DNA of 64,000 nt from the NCBI RefSeq assembly GCF_003315485.1, contig NZ_QNSE01000008.1, positions 1 to 64,000 on the forward strand, written 5' to 3'. The DNA is from Marinomonas rhizomae. Its GTDB lineage: Bacteria; Pseudomonadota; Gammaproteobacteria; Pseudomonadales; Marinomonadaceae. Shown one piece after another: positions 27,571 to 37,509 of this stretch. The notes below the pieces were generated by a model. The model ran no database searches. It was not told where the DNA came from and saw only the letters and a program-made list of their open reading frames with translations. Both the position numbers and the translations under genes were made by a program. Numbering within the stretch: position 1 is the first letter of the stretch; every line of letters begins with the position of its first letter.

Positions 27571-29118
27571 ATGCGTAAAAATATGCCAGTGACAAAACAA
27601 GAAAAAACCTTTGCTCAAAATGAGAAGTTAATTACAACAACGGATTTAAAAGGAAAAATACTTCATTGTAATGATGCATTTGTAAAAATTAGTGGCTTTG
27701 GCAAAGACGAGCTAATGGGGAGTCCTCATAATATTGTGCGCCATCCTGATATGCCGAAAGAGGCGTTCCAAATTATGTGGGACACTTTGAAGCAAGGCAA
27801 AGCTTGGATGGGGTTGGTTAAAAATCGCTGTAAGAATGGCGATTTTTATTGGGTGGACGCTTATGTGACACCTGTCACTGAAGGTGGAAACGTTGTAGGT
27901 TATGAGTCAGTTCGGACCCTTCCTAGTCGAGAGGATGTGGCACGAGCAGAAAAAGTTTATCAACGAATCAATAGTGGAAAAAATGTCATTCCACGTTCCG
28001 TTATGTCATGGAAACTTATATTACCGCTGGTTGGTATTGCCCTTACCCTTGCGGCAGGCAGTGTTAATGTGCTCTATGGCGCTGGTGTTTTGGTGGCCAC
28101 AAGTCTATTGGCGAATGGTTTATTTTTGCTGGCGCATTCTAAGTTACAAATGACACTCAGGCAGCGATTATCAAGTGCGTTTCTTCACCCTTTGGCCGGT
28201 GTGACTTATTCTGATACTTCTTTAGATATTGCGACGCTTGATGTTGGCGTCAAGAGTTTGCTCTCAAGAATGGACGCAGTATTAACCCGTTTTGAAGACG
28301 AGTCGCTTAAAGTCTCCGAACAATCTAAAACTGGACTTGCACTTACACTTGAAACAACAAAAGGTATGGTTAGTCAGCAGCATGAAACCCAGGATGTTGC
28401 AGCAGCAATGCAGCAAATGACGACGACGATCAACGATGTTGCTCAACATGTTCAGATGACGGCCGATAGCGCCAAATCCTCTTCGCAGGCTGCCAGCAGC
28501 GGTCAAAAAATTGTCGAAGAGACACGTCAGTCTATTCGTCAGTTGAGCGAAACAGTGAATGATATCGGCTCTACAGTGCAAGAGTTGGCAGATCGCTCTG
28601 AACAAATAGCACAAGTGGCGCAGATGATTGATCAGATTGCAGAACAAACAAACCTTCTGGCATTGAATGCTGCAATTGAGGCTGCGCGGGCTGGTGAGCA
28701 TGGTCGCGGCTTTGCTGTGGTAGCCGATGAAGTTCGTCAACTAGCCCAAAGAACTCAAGATTCAACCAAGGATATTCACCATATTATAGAAACACTTCGT
28801 AATGGTGCTCAAAACTCTGTTTCTATTGCTAATCAAGGTAAGCATGACGCAACACAGGGTTTAGAAAAAATCATTGAGATGGAGGGCGCCTTTGGGAGTA
28901 TTGTTGAGGGCGTTTCAAGAATATCAGATATGGCTATTCAAATGTCAGCAGCAGTTGAAGAGCAGGCTCATGTCTCTGAAGATATTAATCGACAAGTTGT
29001 GCGTATTTCTGATTTATCGGTTGACAGTTCTGAGAAGTCTAACCAATCAAGTGACAGTATTCGAGCGTTACAAGATGTAGCGAATAATATGCATGAGCTA
29101 GTAGTGCGTTTTAAGTAG
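27571..29118 (+). CDS. Aer-type methyl-accepting chemotaxis (energy taxis) receptor
   Basis: About 515 residues. The N-terminal PAS domain contains [20 protein letters not shown] and [14 protein letters not shown], close to the FAD-binding PAS of E. coli Aer. A short hydrophobic hairpin near 150-190 follows, then a signalling domain with the invariant hairpin tip [23 protein letters not shown] block (about 360-385). It has no periplasmic ligand domain, so it should sense intracellular redox or energy state. ATG at 27571 is preferred because aagga lies 11 bases before it; ATG at 27559 overlaps that site. The gene is monocistronic, as is common for receptors outside the che cluster. Confidence 0.9.
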   Translation: MRKNMPVTKQEKTFAQNEKLITTTDLKGKILHCNDAFVKISGFGKDELMGSPHNIVRHPDMPKEAFQIMWDTLKQGKAWMGLVKNRCKNGDFYWVDAYVTPVTEGGNVVGYESVRTLPSREDVARAEKVYQRINSGKNVIPRSVMSWKLILPLVGIALTLAAGSVNVLYGAGVLVATSLLANGLFLLAHSKLQMTLRQRLSSAFLHPLAGVTYSDTSLDIATLDVGVKSLLSRMDAVLTRFEDESLKVSEQSKTGLALTLETTKGMVSQQHETQDVAAAMQQMTTTINDVAQHVQMTADSAKSSSQAASSGQKIVEETRQSIRQLSETVNDIGSTVQELADRSEQIAQVAQMIDQIAEQTNLLALNAAIEAARAGEHGRGFAVVADEVRQLAQRTQDSTKDIHHIIETLRNGAQNSVSIANQGKHDATQGLEKIIEMEGAFGSIVEGVSRISDMAIQMSAAVEEQAHVSEDINRQVVRISDLSVDSSEKSNQSSDSIRALQDVANNMHELVVRFK

Positions 29119-29145
29119 CTCCTTGTTTTGCCTTAGATAAGACAT

Positions 29146-29182
29146 AAAAAATGCTGTTATGAAAAATAACAGCATTTTTTAT
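29146..29182. terminator. Bidirectional terminator between the chemoreceptor and hemY
   Basis: A perfect 15-bp stem (aaaaaatgctgttat / ataacagcatttttt) with a 5-base A-rich loop and T-runs on both strands serves both convergent genes. Confidence 0.88.
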
Positions 29183-29208
29183 GTTTACGTATTTTACAAA
29201 TAACCTTA

Positions 29209-30438
29209 CTAAGGTAGCGGCAGTGGTTTTAATTGATTGCTGGCATGGCTTAGGTTGATCATCATTAGCTCTTGGCTTGCTTTGGTGTCGCCCATGGCTT
29301 TAAGTAGGCGGCTTAGCTCAGCTAGCGCCTCGTTGTGTGAGTCGAGTGAAAGGGATTGTTCATAATAGTCTCGCGCTTTACCCCATAGCATCATTTTCTG
29401 GCTTAAACGGCCACAGACAAGGTACAAGTTCGCGCTGGCTGGTTCTTTCTTCAGCCAATTCTCGCAGTTTACGAGCAATTTTTTAGTGTTGTCTTGCTGG
29501 ATGTTGCCATACTCATAAACTAACTCTTCCGACCATCGATGATTTAAACTGTGGCGGATAAAGCTTTCTGCTTTTGTACTGTCACCGAAGTGAATAAGGG
29601 TGTGAGCATAGAGCTGCCTCATTCGGTCGTCTTGGGATAGGGTGTCCAATTTGTTCCATAGGCTTTCTACTTCGGCTACCAGCTCTTTGCTATTCTGCCC
29701 AAGTTTATTGCGAAACTTGATTTTATCTAGCAGAGCTAAAAAGGCATTACGCTCTAATTCGAGCATGTTGTCGTCGTCAAAAATACCATCTTTTTTGAGT
29801 GTTGGTGTGAGAGCGAGTAAGGCATCCCAATCTTTTAGTTGCTTATAAACAGTTACTAACATTTTCAGAACTTGCTTATGCTTTGGTTTTAATTTTTGGA
29901 GGCGTAAAAGAGAGGCGAGGGCACCTTCATAGTGTTCTTGCTTTATTTGAATTTGGCTTTGTGCAAAGCCAATAGCAAACTCCGCCTCCGGTGCTGATTG
30001 GTGGGCTGAACGCAATAAGGCTTTTGAGCGCTCCGGTTCATCTTGTTCGCTCGCAGCATAAGCGGCACTGATGTAGTTTATTAATGGATAAGGAACTTTT
30101 TCAGCACTATTAGTTAGTAGTTTTTCAGCCTTATTCCAATTACCGCCAATTAGTTCTAGCATGCCTCGAATAGTGTTTCTAGAGGCTCTTTTTTGTGCCA
30201 GATTACCAGTGACTTTAGCCAAGGAGTTGCTTGGCCTTAAGGCGATAAACAGAATCCGTTTCACCCAGCTAAGCACAAACAGTGCGATAATCATGGCGAC
30301 AACCAGCACCCATAGGCTGGTTTCAATGGTAACGCCATTATAGGCGACTAAAACGTAGCCGCTGTCTTGACGCATGAGTAGCCCCAATACACCACCCACA
30401 GCCATCATGATGACAAGTAAGAAAAGGAGTTTTCTCAT
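29209..30438 (-). CDS. hemY: HemY-type TPR membrane protein
   Basis: A 409-residue inner-membrane protein with two N-terminal transmembrane helices (about residues 5-20 and 40-65), the HemY_N domain, and a TPR-like cytoplasmic or periplasmic body. In E. coli hemY lies at the end of hemCDXY; a precise role in late haem synthesis remains unproven and it must not be confused with protoporphyrinogen oxidase of the same name in Gram-positives. It overlaps hemX by 4 bases. Confidence 0.93.
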   Translation of the reverse strand: MRKLLFLLVIMMAVGGVLGLLMRQDSGYVLVAYNGVTIETSLWVLVVAMIIALFVLSWVKRILFIALRPSNSLAKVTGNLAQKRASRNTIRGMLELIGGNWNKAEKLLTNSAEKVPYPLINYISAAYAASEQDEPERSKALLRSAHQSAPEAEFAIGFAQSQIQIKQEHYEGALASLLRLQKLKPKHKQVLKMLVTVYKQLKDWDALLALTPTLKKDGIFDDDNMLELERNAFLALLDKIKFRNKLGQNSKELVAEVESLWNKLDTLSQDDRMRQLYAHTLIHFGDSTKAESFIRHSLNHRWSEELVYEYGNIQQDNTKKLLVNCENWLKKEPASANLYLVCGRLSQKMMLWGKARDYYEQSLSLDSHNEALAELSRLLKAMGDTKASQELMMINLSHASNQLKPLPLP

Positions 30439-31712
30439 GTCCTATCTCCTAAGTCTATTTGAGGTGCTGTCATACTTTCACCTTTATTTTCACTCTCTAT
30501 TTGAGACTGCTCAGCATTATCTGAAGTATTTGGGTTGTTTGAGTTGCGCTTATTCCACTCTTTCATTAATGATTTCATCGACATTAACGACGCTCTTGGC
30601 AATGGTAAGTCTGGAGATGGATTCAGCTGTTGTAAGGCGGTTAGGCTAGCCAGAAATGTCGTCACTCTGTTTGATTTGGTTTCAAAGTGCTCTGTCGTAG
30701 CGTTTGCAACACGTGATAATGCTTGTTGATAAATCACCGGTTCGCCTTTAATTAAGGCAACTTGAGCAATTTCCAGCTGCAGCTGTATACCAGTAATGAG
30801 CTCCTGGTATTCGGCTGGTGGCAACAATGCTTTGATAGGCTTGTGATTGTAATTTATGACGACCAGTGAGCGTAGGGATTGCCAAAAGCTTTCAAGCACC
30901 GAGGTGAGTTTTTCTGTTGCAGAGTGCTCAGTCTGCTGTGTTTTCTCTTTTGTACTCGCTTGCCACTCTTGCGATGGCTCTCGTTGGGGCAATGTTTGAA
31001 CATTGTCATACAAGGCGTTTAGATTAAGGTAAGCGCCTTCTAAATCAAATTGACTAATAGATCTTAACGCTTGGATGTCTTTTGCTAAAGCTTTGCGTGT
31101 GGCGAACACGATAGGGTCTTCGAGTTCATTAAGTATATCGTCAGCGTTAACAAGCAGTGTTGCCGCGCCATTGTTATCTGCTTCAAGCAGCAGGCGTTGA
31201 TTGGCGAGGCGAATCAAGTATTCAGCTTCAGCTAATTTCCAGTCTTCTTTTGTGGTGTTGTTAAGGCGGTTGAGTTTTGACTCAAGTGACAATAACTTTT
31301 CATCTTGTTGGGCTTGTTGAGTAGCGAGTTCAGTTTTCTGTAATAGAATGGTTTGTTCTGACGCTTTTACTTGGTCAATTAGTTGCGTTAGCTGAGATTT
31401 GTTGAGCTGGTTGGTGTTGAGTTTACTATCTAAAGCAATTTGTTGCGCTGCCAACTGTTGAAAATCGCTAGGTAGAGTGCTTTTTGTACTTTGGAAATAC
31501 AGCCAGCCACTTGTTGCGATGGCGATAACGGAAAGGCCAAGAGATAAAACGGCAAAAGTCTTTATGGGTGATGTAGCAGGTTGTTTTTGTCCTGTCTCTT
31601 TTGGGGGTTGTGCTTTTGATTCACCCGATTGAAGCTCTGGTCTCGGGGTAGTGTCTGCTGCTTTTTCAATTGCCTCGTTTGATTCTTGCGCTTGCTTGTT
31701 GTTATCAGTCAT
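30435..31712 (-). CDS. hemX: HemX family protein
   Basis: A 425-residue protein annotated in relatives as a uroporphyrinogen-III C-methyltransferase-like HemX, although it lacks a SAM-methyltransferase fold. It has a charged, Pro/Gln-rich N-terminus (about 1-45), one transmembrane helix (FAVLSLGLSVIAIATSGWLY, about 53-72) and a long helical periplasmic part with the conserved LAEAEYLIRLANQRLLLEAD. It overlaps hemD by 8 bases and hemY by 4, so the operon is tightly coupled. The function is unknown; a scaffolding role is speculation. Confidence 0.92.
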   Translation of the reverse strand: MTDNNKQAQESNEAIEKAADTTPRPELQSGESKAQPPKETGQKQPATSPIKTFAVLSLGLSVIAIATSGWLYFQSTKSTLPSDFQQLAAQQIALDSKLNTNQLNKSQLTQLIDQVKASEQTILLQKTELATQQAQQDEKLLSLESKLNRLNNTTKEDWKLAEAEYLIRLANQRLLLEADNNGAATLLVNADDILNELEDPIVFATRKALAKDIQALRSISQFDLEGAYLNLNALYDNVQTLPQREPSQEWQASTKEKTQQTEHSATEKLTSVLESFWQSLRSLVVINYNHKPIKALLPPAEYQELITGIQLQLEIAQVALIKGEPVIYQQALSRVANATTEHFETKSNRVTTFLASLTALQQLNPSPDLPLPRASLMSMKSLMKEWNKRNSNNPNTSDNAEQSQIESENKGESMTAPQIDLGDRT

Positions 31713-32469
31713 TCTGTTTTCCTATGTGAAATTCCGTCGCTTTGATCATGCTATTATCGTCAGCGCCATTTGCGCACGAGGCATTTATCCAACCCATTTT
31801 TTTTGCTTGCTGAGCGACTCTAATGCTTGGAGTCAGGACTGGCAGAACCTTCCACTCTGGCTTATGCAGCGACACATATTCTGATAGGTTAAGTAAGCTT
31901 TCGCCACTGGTAATCCATATTAAATTGATATCGGGCAGCATGAAGAAAGTTTGAGCTGAATACTGCGGTTTTTTTCTCTCATAGAGTGAAAGGTAGCTAA
32001 CTTTTGCTCCTCGCTCTTCTAATTTATTGCCTAATTCTGGGCGACCACCTTCACCGCGAATAATCAGTATTTTCTGATCTCTCATTCTGGCAGGTTTTAA
32101 CCAATCAAGTAAGGTTTCTGTGGTGTGTCCAGGATTTGATAAAGCTGGAACGCCTTCATTAAGTAATGTCTGTGTTGTTCCTTGACCTATGCCTATCCAA
32201 TGAACATTGGCAGGCAGCATAGGCCAACACTCATCCAGCCAATCACAAGCCAGTCGGGCAGCATTTTTACTGACAAATATAACGTAATCAAATGTATCGA
32301 TATCAAATATTTGCGCTCGAATGACCGCTTTCTTGTTTGTGTCTTTTAGCGGAAAAATTTCCATCATTGGAAGTGGAACCGCCGACCAGCCGTGAGTATT
32401 TAAGCGCTCACAGGTTAGCGTGTTTTCAGGTTCTGGTCGGGTAATTAGGATACGACAGTCTTGCACCAA
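31705..32469 (-). CDS. hemD: Uroporphyrinogen-III synthase
   Basis: A 254-residue HemD that cyclises and inverts ring D of hydroxymethylbilane. HemD sequences diverge widely; support comes from the RILITRPEPENTLTCERLN start, the middle VSKNAARLACDWL and IGIGQGTTQTLLNEG motifs, the ILIIRGEGGRPELGNKLEER segment, and its place between hemC and hemX. The ATG at 32469 lies 15 bases after the hemC stop. Confidence 0.94.
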   Translation of the reverse strand: MVQDCRILITRPEPENTLTCERLNTHGWSAVPLPMMEIFPLKDTNKKAVIRAQIFDIDTFDYVIFVSKNAARLACDWLDECWPMLPANVHWIGIGQGTTQTLLNEGVPALSNPGHTTETLLDWLKPARMRDQKILIIRGEGGRPELGNKLEERGAKVSYLSLYERKKPQYSAQTFFMLPDINLIWITSGESLLNLSEYVSLHKPEWKVLPVLTPSIRVAQQAKKMGWINASCANGADDNSMIKATEFHIGKQND

Positions 32470-32484
32470 TATTATGCCTTTTGG

Positions 32485-33408
32485 TTATTTATATAAGGCA
32501 TCAAGGATGACGTCAGCACCACGAGCAAGTAAGTCATCTGCCAATTGCACACCAAGTGATTTAGCATCGTCTTTGTGTCCACGAATTTCACCCTCAATCA
32601 TAGTTTTACCATCAGGACTACCTACTAAGCCTCTTAGCCATATGGTGTCGTCGTTTAAAATGGCGAAACAGGCAATTGGTGCTTGGCAACCACCATTAAG
32701 ACGTTCGTTTACCGCTCGCTCAGCGGTAACGCGAATGGCGGTTTCTTCATGTTGCAATGGTGCTAATAAATCAATGGTTTGTACGTCATCTGAACGACAC
32801 TCAATTCCCATAGCGCCTTGTCCGCCTGCTGGTAAGCTGGTTTCAGCAGGAATTTTTTGGCGAATGCGGTCAAACATTTCTAGGCGAACTAGCCCGGCTG
32901 TTGCCAGAATAATGGCATCGTATTCTCCATTATCCATTTTTCTGAGTCGCGTATTTACGTTGCCTCTTAGATCTTTGATGATTAAATCAGGACGGTTCAT
33001 TTTTAACTGGCATGCTCGGCGTAAACTTGATGTGCCAACAACTGAGCCGTTTGGTAATTGATCCAATGATTCTACTTTATTTGAGACGAAGGCATCGCTA
33101 GGGTCTTCTCGCTCACAAATGACTGCAAGCCCAAGCCCTTCAGGAAATGCCATAGGTACATCTTTCATAGAGTGAACAGCAATGTCTGCTCGACCATCCA
33201 TAAGTGCACTTTCTAATTCTTTGACAAAAAGCCCTTTACCGCCAATTTTAGATAATGGTGAATCGAGAATCTGATCGCCTTTTGTTGTCATGCCAAGCAA
33301 TTCAACTTTCATGTCTGGGTAGAGGCTTTCTAGTTGTGCTTTGACGTTGTTTGCTTGCCAAAGGGCTAACTGGCTTTCTCTGGTTGCGATCACAATCTTG
33401 TCTTTCAC
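32485..33408 (-). CDS. hemC: Porphobilinogen deaminase (hydroxymethylbilane synthase)
   Basis: A 307-residue enzyme that joins four porphobilinogens. The dipyrromethane cofactor Cys is in [12 protein letters not shown] (about residue 242); [19 protein letters not shown] (catalytic Asp) and SLRRACQLK are all conserved. First gene of the minus-strand hemCDXY operon, divergent from argH as in many gammaproteobacteria. Confidence 0.98.
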   Translation of the reverse strand: MKDKIVIATRESQLALWQANNVKAQLESLYPDMKVELLGMTTKGDQILDSPLSKIGGKGLFVKELESALMDGRADIAVHSMKDVPMAFPEGLGLAVICEREDPSDAFVSNKVESLDQLPNGSVVGTSSLRRACQLKMNRPDLIIKDLRGNVNTRLRKMDNGEYDAIILATAGLVRLEMFDRIRQKIPAETSLPAGGQGAMGIECRSDDVQTIDLLAPLQHEETAIRVTAERAVNERLNGGCQAPIACFAILNDDTIWLRGLVGSPDGKTMIEGEIRGHKDDAKSLGVQLADDLLARGADVILDALYK

Positions 33409-33563
33409 TGCATCTCCTATTGACTTGTAGGTGGACTAATATCTTTTATTTCATGAACTAATGATACTCGCTAAGAAGGACTCCGTCATCTTTCAGTGCT
33501 TTATAAGTCGAGACGCTTAATGTACTCTTGGCAGCTGTTTGAATTTGTGTGGGAACCAACCGA

Positions 33564-34964
33564 ATGACTGATACTAATAAAACCACGAACCAGCAATGGG
33601 GTGGTCGTTTTTCTGAGCCTGTTGATGCGTTTGTTGCGCGTTTTACTGCGTCTGTTGAGTTTGATCAACGTATGGCAAAACAGGATATTCAAGGGTCAAT
33701 TGCGCATGGCAAAATGCTTGCTAGTGTTGGCGTTTTGACGGAAGAAGAACGAGATCAGATTATTCAGGGGCTGACTGAAATTGAAGGTGAAATAGCCCGT
33801 GGTGAGTTTGAGTGGTCGATTGAATTAGAAGATGTTCATATGAACATTGAAGCTCGTTTGACACAAAAAATCGGCATTACCGGCAAAAAATTGCACACAG
33901 GCCGTTCTCGTAATGACCAAGTGGCTACTGATATTCGTCTTTATATGCGTGATGAAGTGGACTTTTTGTTAGAAGAAGTGACTCGTTTACAGCAGGGGAT
34001 TTTGAGTTTGGCTGAAAAAGAAGCCAGTACTATTATGCCCGGCTTTACTCACTTGCAAACGGCTCAGCCAGTCACTTTTGGTCATCATTTAATGGCATGG
34101 TACGAAATGATGCAGCGTGATTACGAGCGTCTGGTAGATTGTCGTAAACGTATTAATATCTTACCACTTGGTGCAGCGGCGCTAGCGGGGACAACTTACC
34201 CAATTGATCGTCATATGACGGCAGAATTATTAGGGTTTGAGCGTCCTACGTACAACTCTTTGGATTCGGTAAGTGATCGAGATTTTGCCATTGAGTTTAC
34301 AGCAACGGCTTCTATCATCATGATGCACATGTCCCGTTGGGCAGAAGAAATGGTGATGTGGGTGTCGGCACAGTTTAACTTTATTTATTTGCCAGACCGG
34401 TTCTGTACTGGCTCATCGATTATGCCGCAGAAGAAAAATCCAGATGTGCCAGAACTAGTCCGTGGTAAAACAGGTCGTGTATATGGGCATTTAATGGGCT
34501 TGTTAACCTTAATGAAGTCACAGTGTTTGGCATACAACAAAGACAATCAAGAAGACAAAGAGCCATTGTTTGATACTGTGGATACTCTTAAAGGTTCATT
34601 GCGAGCCTTTGCAGATATGATTCCAGCGATTGAATCTCGTAAAGAACATATGTATGAAGCGGCTCGTCGTGGTTTCTCTACCGCGACTGATTTGGCAGAT
34701 TACTTGGTTCGCCATGGTGTTGCGTTCCGAGATGCACATGAGATTGTTGGTAAAGCGGTGGGGTACGGTGTCAATGAAGGTAAGGACTTATCCGAAATGA
34801 CGCTGGAAGAGCTGCAATCTTTCGGTAGCATGATCGAAGCAGATGTTTTTGATGTTTTGACGCTTGAGGGCTCCGTGGCTGCTCGTAATCATATTGGTGG
34901 AACGGCCCCTGCTCAAGTATTGCTAGCAGTAGAGCGTGCTAAAGCGGATCTTGCAACACGATAA
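33564..34964 (+). CDS. argH: Argininosuccinate lyase
   Basis: A 466-residue fumarase-superfamily enzyme that splits argininosuccinate into arginine and fumarate, the last step of arginine synthesis. The superfamily signature [16 protein letters not shown] (about residue 285) holds the catalytic serine; [12 protein letters not shown] and [13 protein letters not shown] are further marks. ATG at 33564 gives the usual N-terminus ([16 protein letters not shown]); a GTG 15 bases earlier is in frame but lacks support. It is monocistronic with a terminator. Confidence 0.98.
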   Translation: MTDTNKTTNQQWGGRFSEPVDAFVARFTASVEFDQRMAKQDIQGSIAHGKMLASVGVLTEEERDQIIQGLTEIEGEIARGEFEWSIELEDVHMNIEARLTQKIGITGKKLHTGRSRNDQVATDIRLYMRDEVDFLLEEVTRLQQGILSLAEKEASTIMPGFTHLQTAQPVTFGHHLMAWYEMMQRDYERLVDCRKRINILPLGAAALAGTTYPIDRHMTAELLGFERPTYNSLDSVSDRDFAIEFTATASIIMMHMSRWAEEMVMWVSAQFNFIYLPDRFCTGSSIMPQKKNPDVPELVRGKTGRVYGHLMGLLTLMKSQCLAYNKDNQEDKEPLFDTVDTLKGSLRAFADMIPAIESRKEHMYEAARRGFSTATDLADYLVRHGVAFRDAHEIVGKAVGYGVNEGKDLSEMTLEELQSFGSMIEADVFDVLTLEGSVAARNHIGGTAPAQVLLAVERAKADLATR

Positions 34965-34995
34965 TTATTGTGACGACGGCGAGACGACATGATTT

Positions 34996-35025
34996 AAAAC
35001 GGCTACTTTAGAGTAGCCGTTTTTT
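34996..35025. terminator. Bidirectional terminator between argH and the orphan gene
   Basis: A 12-bp stem (aaaacggctact / agtagccgtttt) with loop ttag and T- and A-runs at both ends is shared with the convergent gene at 35036. Confidence 0.88.
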
Positions 35026-35035
35026 ATTCTCCAGT

Positions 35036-35902
35036 TTATTTTGTTGGTTGGGTTAAGTTAAAGGGAGAGTCTGGGCCTAATACTTCATTTGTGATTATGC
35101 TGGGTGAAATATTCAGCTCAAAATGAAACAGCTTAGATTTTACTCCGCAGCCATCAAACACAATAGCCCAGCCTTCATTGCTGCCTTCTTTTGGTAGTTT
35201 CCAGCAAACTCCTTTGATATTGACATAGCGTGTTCCATCTGCGTCTTTCGTTATCGGGTAGTCCACTTCTTTTGTTAGACCTTTCAAATAGTCTTTTTGT
35301 GCTTTTTTAGACTCTGCAATTTTGTCTCTGAGTTCGGGGGAGAAAATATGTGTTAATGCTTCATCCTTTATATCTGGAGATAAAGACACTTTTGATAAAT
35401 CAAGTAACTCAGGTTTGTCAGAGCTTAATTGAGTCGGACTCAAGCTTGTATTTAATGCGTCATTTCGTAAGAAATTTTCCGATAGTGTCTGTTTATTATC
35501 TTGGTTATTTAGGAGTGCTTGAGGATCAAAATCATTGTTTCTTTCACTGAGCTCTTTACCTGTAATGTGTTCGTTTTCAAGCGACGTCGTTGACTCGGTT
35601 GTTATCATTGCCGTTGCTTGCTCTGTATTCTTTGTTGGTGTCTGAGCTGTTTCAAGCGTTGCATTATCTTGCTGAGAATCAATCGGCTTGTTTTTTTCCT
35701 TCTTTGTAAATGTCTTTGTTTCTATTTCTATTTCCTCATTATTTTCGGCTGTTTGTGGTGAAGATAATAAGAGTAATTTAAAAGTTGAGGGGCGTGTGTC
35801 TATATCAAACCAATCTTGGTTGTCTGAAATTCCGATTATCAATATGTGTATTGCGATGGCGCAGAAAAGTGCTGCCATCCATGGGGCAATCCTATTTTTC
35901 AT
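35036..35902 (-). CDS. Hypothetical single-pass membrane protein with disordered linker
   Basis: A 288-residue protein that I do not recognise. One N-terminal transmembrane helix (about residues 8-26, AALFCAIAIHILIIGI) is followed by a short amphipathic segment and a long polar linker rich in Glu, Thr, Asn and Gln (about 50-165). A folded C-terminal region (about 205-288) follows, with GTRYVNIKGVCWKLP and VFDGCGVKSK, whose two cysteines could form a periplasmic disulfide. The anchor-linker-domain layout recalls TonB/TolA-like proteins, but no TonB motif is visible. It sits where cyaY is often divergent from lptM. Confidence 0.7.
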   Translation of the reverse strand: MKNRIAPWMAALFCAIAIHILIIGISDNQDWFDIDTRPSTFKLLLLSSPQTAENNEEIEIETKTFTKKEKNKPIDSQQDNATLETAQTPTKNTEQATAMITTESTTSLENEHITGKELSERNNDFDPQALLNNQDNKQTLSENFLRNDALNTSLSPTQLSSDKPELLDLSKVSLSPDIKDEALTHIFSPELRDKIAESKKAQKDYLKGLTKEVDYPITKDADGTRYVNIKGVCWKLPKEGSNEGWAIVFDGCGVKSKLFHFELNISPSIITNEVLGPDSPFNLTQPTK

Positions 35903-36111
35903 AAACCTTCTTATACTTGGTGCTTTGTTTAGGTGGGCAATGCTGAATCTAATTTAAGATTCTGTAAGTATAGCTTGAGGTAAATATAGCAAATTCAAGC
36001 CTGACCGCCTTCCCATTCTAGGTAAAGAATATCAATGTAATTGACTCACTGGGGTTGGGAAACGAACAGGCTGCAAGGTATACTGTCTCAATCAAAAATA
36101 GAAGAGATAAG

Positions 36112-36231
36112 ATGATGTTTAAATTGCTTTCTGTATGTGTTCTAGCTGTTTTTCTTACGGCTTGCGGAAATAAAGGTGCACTTTATTTGCCGAATGACAC
36201 AACTGAGCTGCATCAAGAATCATCTTTATAG
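36112..36231 (+). CDS. lptM: LPS-transport-associated lipoprotein LptM (YifL-like)
   Basis: A 39-codon lipoprotein gene just upstream of lysA. The signal peptide MMFKLLSVCVLAVFLTAC ends in lipobox LTAC, and the mature peptide starts CGNKGALYLPND, the short conserved sequence of LptM/YifL (CGxKGPLYxP) that assists disulfide-coupled assembly of the LptDE translocon. A gaagagataag purine stretch precedes the two tandem ATGs (36112 and 36115). It belongs to the lptM-lysA-dapF operon order seen widely in gammaproteobacteria. Confidence 0.9.
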   Translation: MMFKLLSVCVLAVFLTACGNKGALYLPNDTTELHQESSL

Positions 36232-36245
36232 CTGAGGATTCCCCT

Positions 36246-37499
36246 TTGGATTTTTTTAATTACTCAAATCAGGCTCTGCATGCAGAGAATGTTGCCTTAT
36301 CAGATATTGCTAATCAATATGGCACTCCGTGTTACGTATACTCTCGTGCGACTCTTGAACGCCATTACAAAGCGTATGCTGATGCGTTTGCATCACACCC
36401 AACTTTAATCTGTTATGCCGTAAAAGCGTGCTCAAATATTGCAATTTTGAATGTATTGGCTCGCCTAGGTTCAGGTTTTGATATCGTTTCCATCGGTGAG
36501 CTTGAGCGCGTTTTGAAAGCTGGTGGTGAGCCGTCTAAAATTATGTTCTCAGGTTTAGGCAAGCAAGTTGTAGAAATGCGTCGAGCATTGGAGGTTGGTA
36601 TTCATTGCTTCAATGTGGAATCTGAAGCGGAATTGTACCGATTAGATCAAGTGGCTGGCGAAATGGGCAAAGTGGCGCCAGTTTCTTTGCGTGTTAACCC
36701 TGATGTTGATGCGAAAACACACCCTTACATTTCAACAGGTTTGAAAGAAAATAAGTTTGGTATTGATATTAAAGACGCGGTTCGCATTTATAAAATTGCT
36801 CATGCATTACCTAACCTGAATGTCATGGGCGTTGATTGTCACATCGGCTCACAGCTGACAGAGCTGAAGCCATTTCTAGATACATTTGATCGCTTGATTG
36901 GCCTAGTTGATGAATTGGCTGAGGTTGGTATTTCCATTAAACATCTAGATCTAGGTGGTGGTTTAGGGGTTCGGTACCGCGATGAAGTGCCACCATCACC
37001 TGCTGATTACGCTAAGTTATTACTGGAAAAGGTAAAGGGCAAGGATTTTGAACTGGCATTTGAGCCAGGTCGTTCCATAGCTGCGAACGCGGGGGTTTTA
37101 TTAACGCAAGTTGAGTTTTTGAAATGCACGCCGCATAAAAATTTCGCCATCATCGATGGGGCGATGAATGACCTAATTCGTCCATCCTTATACAGTGCTT
37201 GGATGAATATTGTCCCAGTTTCTTTGTTGCCAACCTCCGAAGGTAAGCGTAACTACGATCTTGTTGGACCTATTTGTGAGACTGGTGACTTTTTAGGTAA
37301 AGATCGTGAGCTTGATATTCAGGCCGGTGACCTTTTAGCTGTTCGCTCTGCTGGTGCTTATGGCTTCACTATGGCGTCAAATTACAATAGCCGTAATCGT
37401 GCAGCGGAAGTGATGGTTGATGGCGATAAAACATATTTGATTCGTGCTCGTGAAACGATTGAGCATCAGTTAGCTGGCGAGCAAATTTTGCCAGTCTGA
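36246..37499 (+). CDS. lysA: Diaminopimelate decarboxylase
   Basis: A 417-residue PLP enzyme of fold type III that turns meso-diaminopimelate into lysine. The PLP lysine is in CYAVKACSNIAIL (about residue 60), and GVDCHIGSQL, LDLGGGLGVRY (phosphate loop) and EPGRSIAANAG are conserved. CETGDF carries the catalytic Cys. The start is TTG at 36246, supported by GAGGA 8 bases upstream and no ATG nearby. It follows lptM by 14 bases and precedes dapF by 10. Confidence 0.97.
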   Translation: MDFFNYSNQALHAENVALSDIANQYGTPCYVYSRATLERHYKAYADAFASHPTLICYAVKACSNIAILNVLARLGSGFDIVSIGELERVLKAGGEPSKIMFSGLGKQVVEMRRALEVGIHCFNVESEAELYRLDQVAGEMGKVAPVSLRVNPDVDAKTHPYISTGLKENKFGIDIKDAVRIYKIAHALPNLNVMGVDCHIGSQLTELKPFLDTFDRLIGLVDELAEVGISIKHLDLGGGLGVRYRDEVPPSPADYAKLLLEKVKGKDFELAFEPGRSIAANAGVLLTQVEFLKCTPHKNFAIIDGAMNDLIRPSLYSAWMNIVPVSLLPTSEGKRNYDLVGPICETGDFLGKDRELDIQAGDLLAVRSAGAYGFTMASNYNSRNRAAEVMVDGDKTYLIRARETIEHQLAGEQILPV

Positions 37500-37509
37500 G
37501 GAGTGCGTC

